The notes under the pieces are model-generated. The model saw only the letters and a program-made list of their open reading frames with translations. It was not told the DNA's origin and made no database searches. DNA of 64,000 nucleotides, taken from assembly GCF_050847355.1 (NCBI RefSeq), contig NZ_CP193755.1, positions 1,798,001 through 1,862,000 of the forward strand, given 5' to 3'. A program made the position numbers and the translations under genes. Shown here in pieces: positions 54,423 through 63,165 of the stretch (position 1 is its first letter; every line of letters begins with the position of its first letter). The stretch comes from Limimaricola sp027213785 (GTDB lineage: Bacteria > Pseudomonadota > Alphaproteobacteria > Rhodobacterales > Rhodobacteraceae).

Positions 54423-54701
54423 TCAGGCTGCTTGCGTATCTGTCATCTTGCAGTTTGCCACCATCTGGTCGACCTGCTCCTTCAGGGTCGCCAGTTCCGT
54501 CGTCATCGTGTGGACGGCTCGAGGATCGAGGTCGGTGAAAGCCAGGCACCCGGACAATTCCTGAACCTGCGCCACAAGCATGCGCAGTTCCTGCATCGCG
54601 GGGTCGATCGCAAACAGCCCCCGGAGGCGAAGGCTGAGCACGGCGCAGGTCTGGTTGAGGGCCTGCGCCTGTGCCTCGCGCATGTTGAAGCCGTTCATCA
54701 A
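54423..54701 (-). CDS. Hypothetical helical protein
   Basis: 92 residues (MMNGFNMREAQAQALNQTCAVL ... QMVANCKMTDTQAA). It is predicted fully helical with coiled-coil character and has no recognised domain. The frame is clean and codon use matches neighbours, but no strong ribosome binding site is seen; a second Met at codon 2 or 7 is possible. It lies 136 bp downstream of the 5' end of the kinase gene on the same strand. Confidence 0.55.
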   Translation of the reverse strand: MMNGFNMREAQAQALNQTCAVLSLRLRGLFAIDPAMQELRMLVAQVQELSGCLAFTDLDPRAVHTMTTELATLKEQVDQMVANCKMTDTQAA

Positions 54702-54898
54702 ATCGTCCTGTCAGTCGGTAGTGGCAGGTCAGCCCATCGGGATCATACGATTCTGGTCCCGGTCCGGTTCCATGACACGGTGACAAAGAGAGCGAAGGTG
54801 TGCAGCCGAGCCTCGAGAGCAATATTGGATAGGCCGGAAGAGGGGACGTTCGCTGCCACAGCCACCAAGGTCCGGTATGGGCCGTTTGCACCGTACCG

Positions 54899-54935
54899 GA
54901 GCATGAGCATGAGCATGAGCATGAGCATGAGCATG
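54899..54935. repeat. Hexanucleotide microsatellite (GAGCAT)6
   Basis: Six head-to-tail copies of GAGCAT lie in the 318-bp gap between the hypothetical genes at 54701 and 55020. It is about 85 bp upstream of the rightward gene, so copy-number change could alter promoter spacing. The rest of the gap holds no supported gene. Confidence 0.9.
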
Positions 54936-55019
54936 CTGCGGTCTTAGATCCGCCATGCAATGCTTTGGCGTCGGCACTGCTGAACCAACATCCTGATCAC
55001 CAGCAATCAGGAGAACGTC

Positions 55020-55517
55020 ATGCCCCAGAAACCCGCTTGTTCTGAACCCGAGACCATTGCGGCAGGCATGACCCTGCGCATGCAGGGCACCGAGCCAACC
55101 CAAGCCAGCCTGTACAAGGCACTGGATCGCAGGGGACACCCCTCGACACACTGGAAGGTGTGGCTGCGGCATGTTTCCGGAGCGAACGACAACTGCCTTC
55201 CCCTCTTCGAGGGTGCAGCTGAAGCGATGTCCGCGGAGATGACCGAAGTCTATCGCTTGCACGGCATGGCACTGGCAAAGATCCGCGAGTGCGCCGTCCG
55301 CGAAGCCGTGGAGCGTCTGAACAGGCGGATTGCCGCGCTGGACAAAGCGCTGGATGACGTCTGCAAGGACCGCGATCAATTGCAGGACCTCGTCGATGTG
55401 CTCTACGAGGAGATCAGCACCCTCCGAGTGGCTTACGAGACTTTGCAGCGCGCAGCAGCGCCACGTCCGACTCTCATCCTGCCGACTCCGCCCAAGCCCC
55501 CGAGAGGAGCGACCTGA
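55020..55517 (+). CDS. Hypothetical coiled-coil protein next to relaxase
   Basis: 165 residues with CAGGAG before the ATG. The N-terminal half (PTQASLYKALDRRGHPSTHWKVWL) looks like a small DNA-binding or mobilisation accessory domain. Residues 85-145 are an extended coiled-coil (EAVERLNRRIAALDKALDDV ... DQLQDLVDVLYEEI), and the tail is proline-rich. It converges with the relaxase gene 2 bp away. No family is recognised; a mobilisation accessory role is inferred from position. Confidence 0.65.
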   Translation: MPQKPACSEPETIAAGMTLRMQGTEPTQASLYKALDRRGHPSTHWKVWLRHVSGANDNCLPLFEGAAEAMSAEMTEVYRLHGMALAKIRECAVREAVERLNRRIAALDKALDDVCKDRDQLQDLVDVLYEEISTLRVAYETLQRAAAPRPTLILPTPPKPPRGAT

Positions 55518-55519
55518 GT

Positions 55520-57151
55520 TCATTCGATCGCCTCGTCCCCGAGACCCGCTCTCGGCACTTTGGCATGAACCGCGACGGTCTCCTTCACCGCCGTCTTGGT
55601 CAGTTTCTCCAAATTCTCCCTGGCAGTCGCGCGGTCGTCTTTGCCGGTCAACCGATCAATGATCTGGAGAGCAAATTGGTGCACTGCGCCCAAAGCGTCC
55701 GAGGCCTTGCGGACGGCTTCAAATGCATCGCGCAACTCCTTGCGGGCTGACGCACGTGCATCCGCAAGTCCGTCAGAGGCCGCCTTCTCGCGAGCTTCAC
55801 TCAGGCTCTTGCTGATGCGTCCCGCGGTTGCCCATGCAGCTGCGGGCGCCGCTTTCATTCGCGCCATGATATCAGGCCACGCACTGTCGCTCTTGGCTGC
55901 CGCAGTAGAGCGCATACCGGGGCTCGTGCTGGTCTCATCGTATACGGCAAGACCCGTCGTCATCGCCTCGACGGTCGCCAGGGAAGCATCCAGCTCAGTA
56001 GCACGCTCGATGCTGCGCTTGTCTCGCTCGTCTACCTTTTTCTCCCGACGCTTGACCTTGGCTTTCCGACTCGCGGCCTTGGATTCCCGGACCTGCAACG
56101 CCTCCTCGCGAGCAGTGAGACCAGCTGATGCTGCTGCTGTTTCCTTGGCTGCCAGAGCCGTTTTCTCGGCTGTTTCCCGCAACTCTTCGCTGCGCTCGTC
56201 GAGCGATGCCGTGAGACCTGTGAGCTGGGCTTCCCTCGTGTCGAGAATGTCTTCACGCGCTTCGATATCCGCCTCCCGCTCGTCGAGCAGTGCAGCGATG
56301 CCCGAGAGAGCTTTTCTGTGGTTCCGGCTGTCCTCCAGATCGACGGCCATGCGTGCCCGCTCCTCGGCCGCCTGCATCGTCCTCATGTAGTCCGAGCGGC
56401 TCAGACGCTCGCGTTTCGGCCCGTACCGCAGCAGTCCGACCTTGGAAAACACCTCCCGATGCAGGTCGCCTTGCCACTCCCTCATCGCATCGCAGTAGGC
56501 CCGCTTGGATCGCTGAAACAGGTCGGTGCCGCGCTTGCATCGCGCGCCATGCCGCTCGCGGAAATCGTCCAGCGCCGCGCGTCCCGGATGCAGTGCATTG
56601 ACCGAGCCGCGGACCCGGTCGAGCCCGTAAAGATGCATGTGCACCTGGCACTCATCATAATGGATCACCGCCATCGCGAACTCGCCACCGGCGGCCTCGA
56701 TCCGGCGCTGTTCGAACGTCTTGGCCATACGGAAAGTGCTCATGCATTCGCGCATCTTCTCTGGATCAGCGAGTGCCTCCTCGGCCGTCACCGGCAGCGA
56801 GATGACGGCGGTGTAGAGGCTGTGCGTGTCCGCCCGCAGCTGGCGCCGCCGGGTCGAGGTCTTGCCGGTTTTCTTGTCGCGGTAGGGGAATGACAGTTTC
56901 ACCGTCGAGGCCGCCTCGTGCGCCTTTCGCAACTCGTCGAATGTGCGGCAGGTGCCCTCCAAGACCAGAGGCTTACGGCCGGTATAGGGCACGTGCTCGC
57001 AGGCATCCGGAACGCGCTCTGCCTCGTCGATGATCTGCTGCGCCGACCAGCTGCGCTGCCCGTTGCGCCGCACCGTTTCCTGGCGTCCATTCTGAACCGC
57101 GCCGCCTTGACGGGACCATGTCTCCATGTGAGCAAATTGATAGCCCTGCAT
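55520..57151 (-). CDS. MobV/Pre-like relaxase (plasmid recombination family)
   Basis: 543 residues. The N-terminal domain matches the alphaproteobacterial MobV-like group (MQGYQFAHMETWSR ... LRADTHSLYTAVISLP ... EKMRECMSTFRMAKTFEQRRI). The metal-binding HUH-type motif is H164-Y-D-E...H171-M-H173 (VHMHLY), followed by LHPGRAALDDFRE. The second half (residues 285-480) is a long coiled-coil rich in Glu, Ala, Lys and Arg, usual for these proteins. It would nick an oriT in cis and lead DNA transfer by a helper system. No type IV secretion genes are in the window, so the element would be mobilisable rather than self-transmissible. Confidence 0.82.
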   Translation of the reverse strand: MQGYQFAHMETWSRQGGAVQNGRQETVRRNGQRSWSAQQIIDEAERVPDACEHVPYTGRKPLVLEGTCRTFDELRKAHEAASTVKLSFPYRDKKTGKTSTRRRQLRADTHSLYTAVISLPVTAEEALADPEKMRECMSTFRMAKTFEQRRIEAAGGEFAMAVIHYDECQVHMHLYGLDRVRGSVNALHPGRAALDDFRERHGARCKRGTDLFQRSKRAYCDAMREWQGDLHREVFSKVGLLRYGPKRERLSRSDYMRTMQAAEERARMAVDLEDSRNHRKALSGIAALLDEREADIEAREDILDTREAQLTGLTASLDERSEELRETAEKTALAAKETAAASAGLTAREEALQVRESKAASRKAKVKRREKKVDERDKRSIERATELDASLATVEAMTTGLAVYDETSTSPGMRSTAAAKSDSAWPDIMARMKAAPAAAWATAGRISKSLSEAREKAASDGLADARASARKELRDAFEAVRKASDALGAVHQFALQIIDRLTGKDDRATARENLEKLTKTAVKETVAVHAKVPRAGLGDEAIE

Positions 57152-57815
57152 TCCTGTGTTCTTTCCGTGCCGAGTGATTACGTCGACGCGGAATTAGTCC
57201 CCCGAGGGTGACGCAAAAAACGAACCGGGCCCTCGGGATATCCTTTCAAGACCAGCCCTGCGGGGCTGCGGGAGAAAAGGTGTAGGGACCGACTTTGCGT
57301 ATTGCGAGACGCCCCTTCGGGGCTCAATACGCGTCGGCCCTCCGGGGGCTCTCCGAGGGCCCTGCCCGGGAGGCTCCTGCGCGGAGGGCGGCAGGGCCAT
57401 CGCTCGCCGCTCCCCCTCCAACCCCCTGGCGCCTCCCGGCGGGCTCGGGTCATCGTTCCGCACTGCCCCAACACCCCCTTGCTCCCGGGAGAGCGTCGTT
57501 CCGCACTCCTCCCCCAAACCCCCGCCTGCTCGCGCTCCCCGCGCCGGGTCGAAAGGGCCCGGCAGCGCCGCGACACCCACCGGGGTCGCTCTGCTGCCTC
57601 ACCCTCTCGACGCTCTCCCGAAATCGCCTGACGGCGAAGAACGGCGCCCCGTCCAGGCATGTGCAATCGGTCTGAAACGGGATCCCGCAAGGAGGCCAAG
57701 GCTCCTCCGCCGTGCGCGCGCTTTGTGACGCGCACGACGGACGACCTCGGCCGGAAAGGTGAGAGAGGAAGGCCGCTCGGGCGTGTCGGCAACGAAGCTG
57801 ACAAGGAGAGCAAAC
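57152..57815 (+). promoter_or_regulatory. GC-rich conserved leader upstream of PemK-like module B
   Basis: This 664-bp stretch without a supported gene shares blocks with the leader of module A: the C-rich GGCCATCGCTCGCCGC / GTCATCGTTCCGCACT units at about 57400-57480, a GGGTCGAAAGG segment and the palindrome at 57711-57736. The relaxase promoter must also be here, and its oriT could be. Hairpins such as CCCTGCGGGGCTGCGGG occur near 57260. Confidence 0.5.
57711..57736. promoter_or_regulatory. Palindrome upstream of PemK-like gene B (operator candidate)
   Basis: CGTGCGCG (57711-57718) and CGCGCACG (57729-57736) form an inverted repeat with a 10-nt spacer. It lies 79 bp before the start codon. 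The right half with its flank, GTGACGCGCACGACGGA, is identical to the module A element, while the left arm has diverged at its outer end. Confidence 0.55.
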
Positions 57816-58379
57816 ATGCTCGACATACTGCAATACGACCCGCGGATGAGCGCCGCCTGGCGGGATCATCTGCGCCACGGGGACATCGTGCTTTTCAAGT
57901 TCCCGCTCGCCGAGGAAGGCGAGACCGCGAAGCCGAAGGCCCGCCCCTGCCTGGTGCTCGACATCGAGCAGATCGGCGACCAAACTTACGCGCTGCTGGC
58001 TTACGGCACGACCTCGCGGCGCAAGTCGAACGTCGGCGACGCGGTGCATGTTCGCAAGCGTGCCGATTACATCGCGGCAGGGCTGCACGAGCCCACCCGC
58101 TTCGTCGGTGCGCGGCGCCTCCTCGTCGCGCTGACGCATAGCGGTTTCGTGCTCGACCGGCAGTTGGAGTCGCCCGTGCTCGGCCGCATCGACGGCGAGA
58201 TCTACGAGCGCATGAACGAGGTGCGGGGCCGCATTCACGCGCTGCGGGACATCCGCGATGAGAGGCGCCGCACGCGCGGACCGCTCCGCCGAAAGGTCCT
58301 CGTTCGAGGTCGCGACTTCGCCCTCGAACCCCGAGACCCGAGCCGACCTGCATCGCTCCAAACGGGAGATCACGCATGA
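57816..58379 (+). CDS. PemK/MazF-like protein, module B
   Basis: 187 residues with AAGGAGAG upstream of the ATG. Same layout as the module A paralog: HGDIVLFKFPLAEEGE, KPKARPCLVLDIEQI, LLAYGTTSRRKSN, and HEPTRFVGARRLLVALT, then a helical stretch MNEVRGRIHALRDIRDERR and a basic tail. A PemK/MazF-type RNase toxin is the closest match, but RNase residues are not proven. The stop overlaps the next gene (ATGA). Confidence 0.68.
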   Translation: MLDILQYDPRMSAAWRDHLRHGDIVLFKFPLAEEGETAKPKARPCLVLDIEQIGDQTYALLAYGTTSRRKSNVGDAVHVRKRADYIAAGLHEPTRFVGARRLLVALTHSGFVLDRQLESPVLGRIDGEIYERMNEVRGRIHALRDIRDERRRTRGPLRRKVLVRGRDFALEPRDPSRPASLQTGDHA

Positions 58380-58849
58380 GCTCGTGCACCCCGACAGGCG
58401 CCGAGCTGTCCTCGATCGAGGCGCTGGCCGCGCATGCCCTCGCCCAGAGCCGGAGCGCCCTGCCCCACTTGCGGGGAAACTCCGCCGTCAGGCTGCATGG
58501 CGGATCCGGACAGCTCGCCCGGTCCATCGCCGACGCGATCGAACGCCGCGAGATCTTCGAGTCCGCGGTGGCGTGGGATCTGCATGAACTCATCGAAGAC
58601 CTCAACGACGAGATCGGTCGCCTGATCGTGCAGGTGGCAAATTGGTTCGACGACGAATGCGACGTCTCGGGCCTCAGCTGGATCGAGACGTACTGGCCGC
58701 CGGAGGCGCTCCGGCTGGCGACGCTCCGTAGTGAACTGTCGGTATTTCGCGACGCCATCGACGCCGTCATCGATCGGCGGGATCTCGACCAGATCCTGGC
58801 CTCGGGCCGACGGCGAACCGCGCAGCTGGCACGCCCTGCAAACCGGTAA
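58376..58849 (+). CDS. Small helical protein encoded after PemK-like gene B
   Basis: 157 residues, translationally coupled to the PemK-like gene by an ATGA overlap. Mostly helical and acidic (HELIEDLNDEIGRLIVQVAN, FDDECDVSGLSW), with a basic C-terminal tail (RRRTAQLARPANR). No family recognised and no clear identity with the module A second gene, although both are acidic, helical and of similar size. Antitoxin or partner is possible. Confidence 0.68.
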   Translation: MSSCTPTGAELSSIEALAAHALAQSRSALPHLRGNSAVRLHGGSGQLARSIADAIERREIFESAVAWDLHELIEDLNDEIGRLIVQVANWFDDECDVSGLSWIETYWPPEALRLATLRSELSVFRDAIDAVIDRRDLDQILASGRRRTAQLARPANR

Positions 58850-58855
58850 CGCACA

Positions 58856-58879
58856 TGGCACGCCCTCGAAGGCGTGCCA
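58856..58879 (+). terminator. Hairpin ending PemK-like module B
   Basis: TGGCACGCC (58856-58864) and GGCGTGCCA (58871-58879) form a perfect 9-bp stem with a 6-nt loop, 6 bp after the stop. It is followed by CCCTTGAGG, matching the sequence after the module A hairpin. Confidence 0.65.
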
Positions 58880-59091
58880 CCCTTGAGGCCGGACCCCCGG
58901 CCATCGATGCGCCGCCCCGGATCAGGCGGCGCAGGCGCGCCGACGACACTTCTCCTGCTGCTGGGATGTCGGCGCGCCAACTTTTTTCGGTTCGAACGAA
59001 GATTCTTACGGTCGTCGTTTCCGCGGGAAAACGGATCGCACGATTTACAGATTACCACCGCACAGGTGGGGGAAAAATCTGGAGATCGAAA

Positions 59092-59232
59092 ATGACGACC
59101 AAGCCCAGCACGCTCACTGCCGCCAACGACAACCCCGGCGGCGCCACCTCCACCGACATCCGCCTGACGGCGTTCGTGACCGTCATGGCCAAGGCCTACG
59201 TGGCCGCCCGCAAGAAGGACTCCGTGGCATGA
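59092..59232 (+). CDS. Small protein coupled to second serine recombinase
   Basis: 46 residues (MTTKPSTLTAANDNPGG ... AYVAARKKDSVA) from an ATG preceded by GGAG. It ends in an ATGA overlap with the recombinase gene. Small genes in this position are common before large serine recombinases in related bacteria; the function is unknown. Confidence 0.65.
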   Translation: MTTKPSTLTAANDNPGGATSTDIRLTAFVTVMAKAYVAARKKDSVA

Positions 59233-60980
59233 CCACTTCGACCCGTGCAACCCGCACCGCCGCTGCCTCGCTGGATGGACGCCGGCAGAACGCCGATGGC
59301 GCGAGCTTTCTCCGAACCCCCGCAGAAGACCACCAGGTGATCCTGCCGAACCGAAAGGCTCGTCGTGCCGCAGCCGCAGGAAAGCCAGCGGCCACTGCTC
59401 TCGTTGGAAAGCCGAAGGTCGTGATCTACGCCCGCTATTCCTCTGACAAACAGAGCAAGTACTCCTGTGAAGATCAGATTGCGTTATGCCATGAGACGGC
59501 GCGCCTCTGCGATTTCGAGGTCGCGGGTGTCTATCGAGACGAAGCGGCCACTGGACGAACCCCAATAGCGAGACGTCAGGGGATGATGAACCTGAAGGCT
59601 CACGTTGCCCGGGGCGGGATCTCGGCCATCATCGTGGAAAGTATCGACCGAATTGGCCGCCGCGCCTGCGACATCCATGAGGTCGCAGACTGGTTCGAAA
59701 GCCGGGGTGTCGATCTCTACGCTGCGAATGGAGGCAAGTGCGATTGGAAGCTTCTGCCCTTCCTGGCCGCATGCGCCGAATTCCAAGCACGTGAGATTGC
59801 GGACAAGACCAGGCGCGGGCAGAGCGGGGCCACCGCTCGGGGGCGTGTGGCAGCCGGCTACGCATACGGCTACCGCATCGTCGAAGCCAAGGGACTGAAC
59901 CGGGAAATCAATCCTGAGGAAGCGGCGGTCGTGCGGCGCATCTTCAATGACTATGCCAGTGGTCTTTCGCCGCGGAAGATCGCGTCAAAACTTAACGAAG
60001 AAGGCGTCCCCTCGCCGTCCGGCAGCGCATGGTGCGACAGCACGCTTCGCGGCAACGCCAGGAAGCGTGACGGCCTGCTTCGGAACGAGGCCTATATCGG
60101 CAACATCGTCTACGGCCGGAACCGCTTCTCCCGCGACCCGGATACCGGCAATCGCCTGTCACGGCCTGGCGGGGAGCAGGACATCGTTTGGGGTGAATGC
60201 CCCGAACTCGCGATCGTCGATGACGAGGTGTGGAACATCGTGCAGGATCGTCTCGAAGCGACCCATGCCGCGCATACGGACCAGGCCGCCCCCCTCAACA
60301 CGAGCCATCGTGCCAAGTACCTGCTGTCTCGGCTTGTCAAATGCGGCTGCTGTGGAGGCGGCTATACCCTTATCGGCAAGGACCGCTATGGCTGCTACAA
60401 CAGGAAGTCCAAGGGGATCTCGGTCTGCTCGAACAGCAAGACCATCACCCGGGGCAAACTCGAGGCACGTGCCTTGACACGGCTGCGCGCGGATCTGCTG
60501 ACGCCTGCCCTTGCCGACCAGTTCACGGCGGAGGTCACACGACTGCTCGCCGAGGAGGCGACCGAGGAAGGAAGCTCGCTCGCCAACCTTCAAGGCCAGC
60601 TCGACAAGGTCACAGGCAAGATCGAGCGCCTGCTCGACCAGCTCGAGGGTGACAACGTAAGCGACGCCCTACGGGCACGCCTGGCGGACCGGGAGCAGGA
60701 AGGTCAGCGCCTTCGCCTCGAGATCGAGGCAGCACGGATACCTCGGCAAAAGGCTCTCATGCCGACACCCGAGGAGATGAAGGCCATCTACCAGCACAAG
60801 GTGCGACAGCTCGATGAGCTTCTGGCCGAGAGCGACCAGATGGTGGAGGCGAACCGGCTGCTCGGCGAGATACTGGGAGCCATCATCGTACGGCCCGATG
60901 AGAATGCGAGAGACGGCATGGCCGTCGAGATCCGAGGCGAAGTGCCACAGATTGCTCTCGCCTGGTCAGGTCAGTTCTGA
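59229..60980 (+). CDS. Large serine recombinase / site-specific integrase (second)
   Basis: 583 residues. A basic N-terminal extension of about 60 residues precedes the resolvase domain with nucleophile S71 (VVIYARYSSDKQ) and IVESIDRIGRRACDI. The recombinase domain (ASGLSPRKIASKLNEEGVPSPS), zinc ribbon (LVKCGCCGGGYTL ... CYNRKSKGISVCSN) and coiled-coil follow. It is not closely similar to the recombinase at 50494, so it belongs to another element. The extension could be shortened by an alternative start, but ATG 59229 is coupled to the upstream gene. Confidence 0.92.
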   Translation: MTTSTRATRTAAASLDGRRQNADGASFLRTPAEDHQVILPNRKARRAAAAGKPAATALVGKPKVVIYARYSSDKQSKYSCEDQIALCHETARLCDFEVAGVYRDEAATGRTPIARRQGMMNLKAHVARGGISAIIVESIDRIGRRACDIHEVADWFESRGVDLYAANGGKCDWKLLPFLAACAEFQAREIADKTRRGQSGATARGRVAAGYAYGYRIVEAKGLNREINPEEAAVVRRIFNDYASGLSPRKIASKLNEEGVPSPSGSAWCDSTLRGNARKRDGLLRNEAYIGNIVYGRNRFSRDPDTGNRLSRPGGEQDIVWGECPELAIVDDEVWNIVQDRLEATHAAHTDQAAPLNTSHRAKYLLSRLVKCGCCGGGYTLIGKDRYGCYNRKSKGISVCSNSKTITRGKLEARALTRLRADLLTPALADQFTAEVTRLLAEEATEEGSSLANLQGQLDKVTGKIERLLDQLEGDNVSDALRARLADREQEGQRLRLEIEAARIPRQKALMPTPEEMKAIYQHKVRQLDELLAESDQMVEANRLLGEILGAIIVRPDENARDGMAVEIRGEVPQIALAWSGQF

Positions 60981-61344
60981 CCCGGTGGTGGGCGTCGGAT
61001 TGGGCGGATAGCAGCCATTCGCCGCAGTCCGGGCGGATGTCCGCAGTGCGGACCTTCCTGCCGTCCGCTGCGGGATCTCGATCTGCCTTACACCCGCGAG
61101 GTCGTCGAAGGGGAGCGCGCGCCTCGAGCAATCACTAAAGCGCAGGATGACGGCAACACTGAGTAACCCACGGCGACGAGCAGGCAAGCCAGCGGCAGCT
61201 AAAACAAAGGAACGGCAGGTCAACTGTCGCTCGGCGGTCGAGAGCATCTCAGAAGGGCGAGAACACCTACGGGCTACGCACTCTCGGGTTGTCGTGGACC
61301 CACGGGCTGGGGCAACCTGATGCTGAGGCCAAAGGAGGATCGCG
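60981..61344. other. Intergenic region after the second recombinase
   Basis: 364 bp with no gene I can support. Because large serine recombinases usually integrate next to their own gene, an attachment site may lie here, but I see no obvious direct repeat. The promoter of the DUF262 gene should be near 61200-61330. Confidence 0.4.
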
Positions 61345-63165
61345 GTGCAGCCGGCATATATAGAAATATCACAGGTTTTCAGCCAAGATCAGCGATATAC
61401 AGTTCCTCTCTTTCAGAGGCCTTACGTTTGGAACAGGGAGGACCAATGGGCACCTCTATGGGACGATGTTTTAGGGGTATTGAATCGCCTGAGAGCACGG
61501 CATGACGATGGTATTGTAGCAAGCCATTTTTTAGGCACGATAGTCCTTGAACAAAAGCCAACACCTACCGGAAGCCTTCCGAAACGAGAAGTTATCGACG
61601 GTCAGCAGCGTCTCACCACGCTCCAGATCCTGCTGAAGGCGGTGGAACATGCGATCGACATATCTCTTGAAGCTTGCTCGGAGGATGATCGGAGATCGAT
61701 TGAGCTTGCGAAACGTCAAATCGCTAAACTCACAGCAAACGATGCTATCGACGAAGAGGTATATAAAGTTTGGCCAACGAATGAGGATCGTGCGCCGTTT
61801 ATTGCAGTCATGAACAGCCATGCTTCCAGTCAGCCATGTGCGAGCAACGGCCGAATGGCTGAGGCCTACCGCTATTTTTTCGATGCCGCAACAGATTTCA
61901 TAAATACGGGCGAGCCTGCCGAGTCAGCACGCGTCCTATCGGAGGCCGTTAGGAACTATATGAGGCTCATTGTTCTCGATCTCGATCGGGGCGACGAACC
62001 TCAGGCAATCTTCGAAACACTTAACGCCCACGGGACACCACTTCTTCCTGCGGACCTGATAAAGAACTGGCTATTGTGGGAGGCATCGAGGCAGAAGCTC
62101 GATGCGGCCGCATTATACGAAAACTATTGGCGCCTGTTCGATCGCGATCACAGTTACTGGCGCGCCAAAGTGGGCACCGGTCACGCCGCTCGCGCTCGTG
62201 TTGACACTTTCTTGCAGAACTGGCTGTCCAAGGAAACCGGGGAGGCAGTTTCAGCTAAACATCTATACGATCTATTTTTGCGATATGCAGAGGGTATTCA
62301 TGGAAACAGCAATCACCCAGTCGTGATTTCGGATCTAATGTCCCTGATCCATGCCGATGCATTGCGGTTTGTGAAAATTGACAAGCCGAGCGGAACGCGT
62401 CGATTCGAATTATTCCTGGAGCGCCTAAAGCGACTTGATATTGTCGTCTTTCACCCCCTATTGCTCGAAGTGATCGCCCGCACAGAAGAAGACCCTCAAG
62501 ATGCTGATGAATTCGGCGCAATTCTCGAGAGCTATCTGGTTCGACGCTTTGTCTGCGGCGCTCAAACACGAAGCTATGGTAGCTTGGCGTTATCGATCTT
62601 GAGAGAAATCCGGGCGCAAGCCGACCGGCGAACAAGTGACATCCTTCAGGACGTCTTGAAGTCGCTTACTGGCTCCGACGAATGGCCCTCCGATGTAGTC
62701 TTTCAGCGCAATTGGGTGTCTCGGCAATTCTATGGGTATTTTAAGCGCGACCGAGTCCTGATGCTCCTTCAGGCTCTTGAGCATAGATACCAAACCCAGA
62801 ACGGCAAAGCCGAGCCGCTAATGCATTTCGATTGGTCGCAGCTCCAAATTGAGCATATTTTACCCCAAGCTTGGGAGGTCCACTGGCCAATTCCAGAAGG
62901 AATAAGTGCCGAAGAGCGCAAGGCCAATTTGCAGGGAATCGGAAATCTAACCTTGGTGAGTAAAAAGCTCAATCCAAGCTTGTCAAATGGACCGTGGTTA
63001 CCTCTGAGCGAAAAGCAGCCCGGCAAGCGGCGCGGCCTGCATGATCACACCATGCTAATGATTAACAGAAAGATCTTGGATGACTTCCAGGAGTGGGACG
63101 ATACGTCAATAGCCAAGAGGGCTCACCAATTATTTGGCGACGCAAAAGGGATTTGGATGCGCTGA
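61345..63165 (+). CDS. DUF262-DUF1524 (GmrSD-like) nuclease candidate
   Basis: 606 residues from a GTG at 61345, supported by AAAGGAGG 6 bp upstream. The N-terminal DUF262 (ParB/Srx-like NTPase) domain has VPLFQRPYVWNRE and the hallmark IDGQQRLTTLQILL. The C-terminal DUF1524 His-Me finger nuclease has IEHILPQAWE and GIGNLTLVSKKLNPSLSN. In GmrSD-type restriction systems these domains bind nucleotide and cut modified phage DNA. Both domains are on one chain here. The gene is AT-richer than the backbone and sits directly beside a serine recombinase, typical of a transferred defence gene. Anti-phage function is inferred. Confidence 0.9.
   Translation: MQPAYIEISQVFSQDQRYTVPLFQRPYVWNREDQWAPLWDDVLGVLNRLRARHDDGIVASHFLGTIVLEQKPTPTGSLPKREVIDGQQRLTTLQILLKAVEHAIDISLEACSEDDRRSIELAKRQIAKLTANDAIDEEVYKVWPTNEDRAPFIAVMNSHASSQPCASNGRMAEAYRYFFDAATDFINTGEPAESARVLSEAVRNYMRLIVLDLDRGDEPQAIFETLNAHGTPLLPADLIKNWLLWEASRQKLDAAALYENYWRLFDRDHSYWRAKVGTGHAARARVDTFLQNWLSKETGEAVSAKHLYDLFLRYAEGIHGNSNHPVVISDLMSLIHADALRFVKIDKPSGTRRFELFLERLKRLDIVVFHPLLLEVIARTEEDPQDADEFGAILESYLVRRFVCGAQTRSYGSLALSILREIRAQADRRTSDILQDVLKSLTGSDEWPSDVVFQRNWVSRQFYGYFKRDRVLMLLQALEHRYQTQNGKAEPLMHFDWSQLQIEHILPQAWEVHWPIPEGISAEERKANLQGIGNLTLVSKKLNPSLSNGPWLPLSEKQPGKRRGLHDHTMLMINRKILDDFQEWDDTSIAKRAHQLFGDAKGIWMR

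Noticed and set aside
54729..55523. Minus-strand frame of 264 residues over the microsatellite and coiled-coil gene
   Set aside because: It overlaps a plus-strand gene with a good ribosome binding site and includes the translated hexamer repeat; composition is not protein-like.
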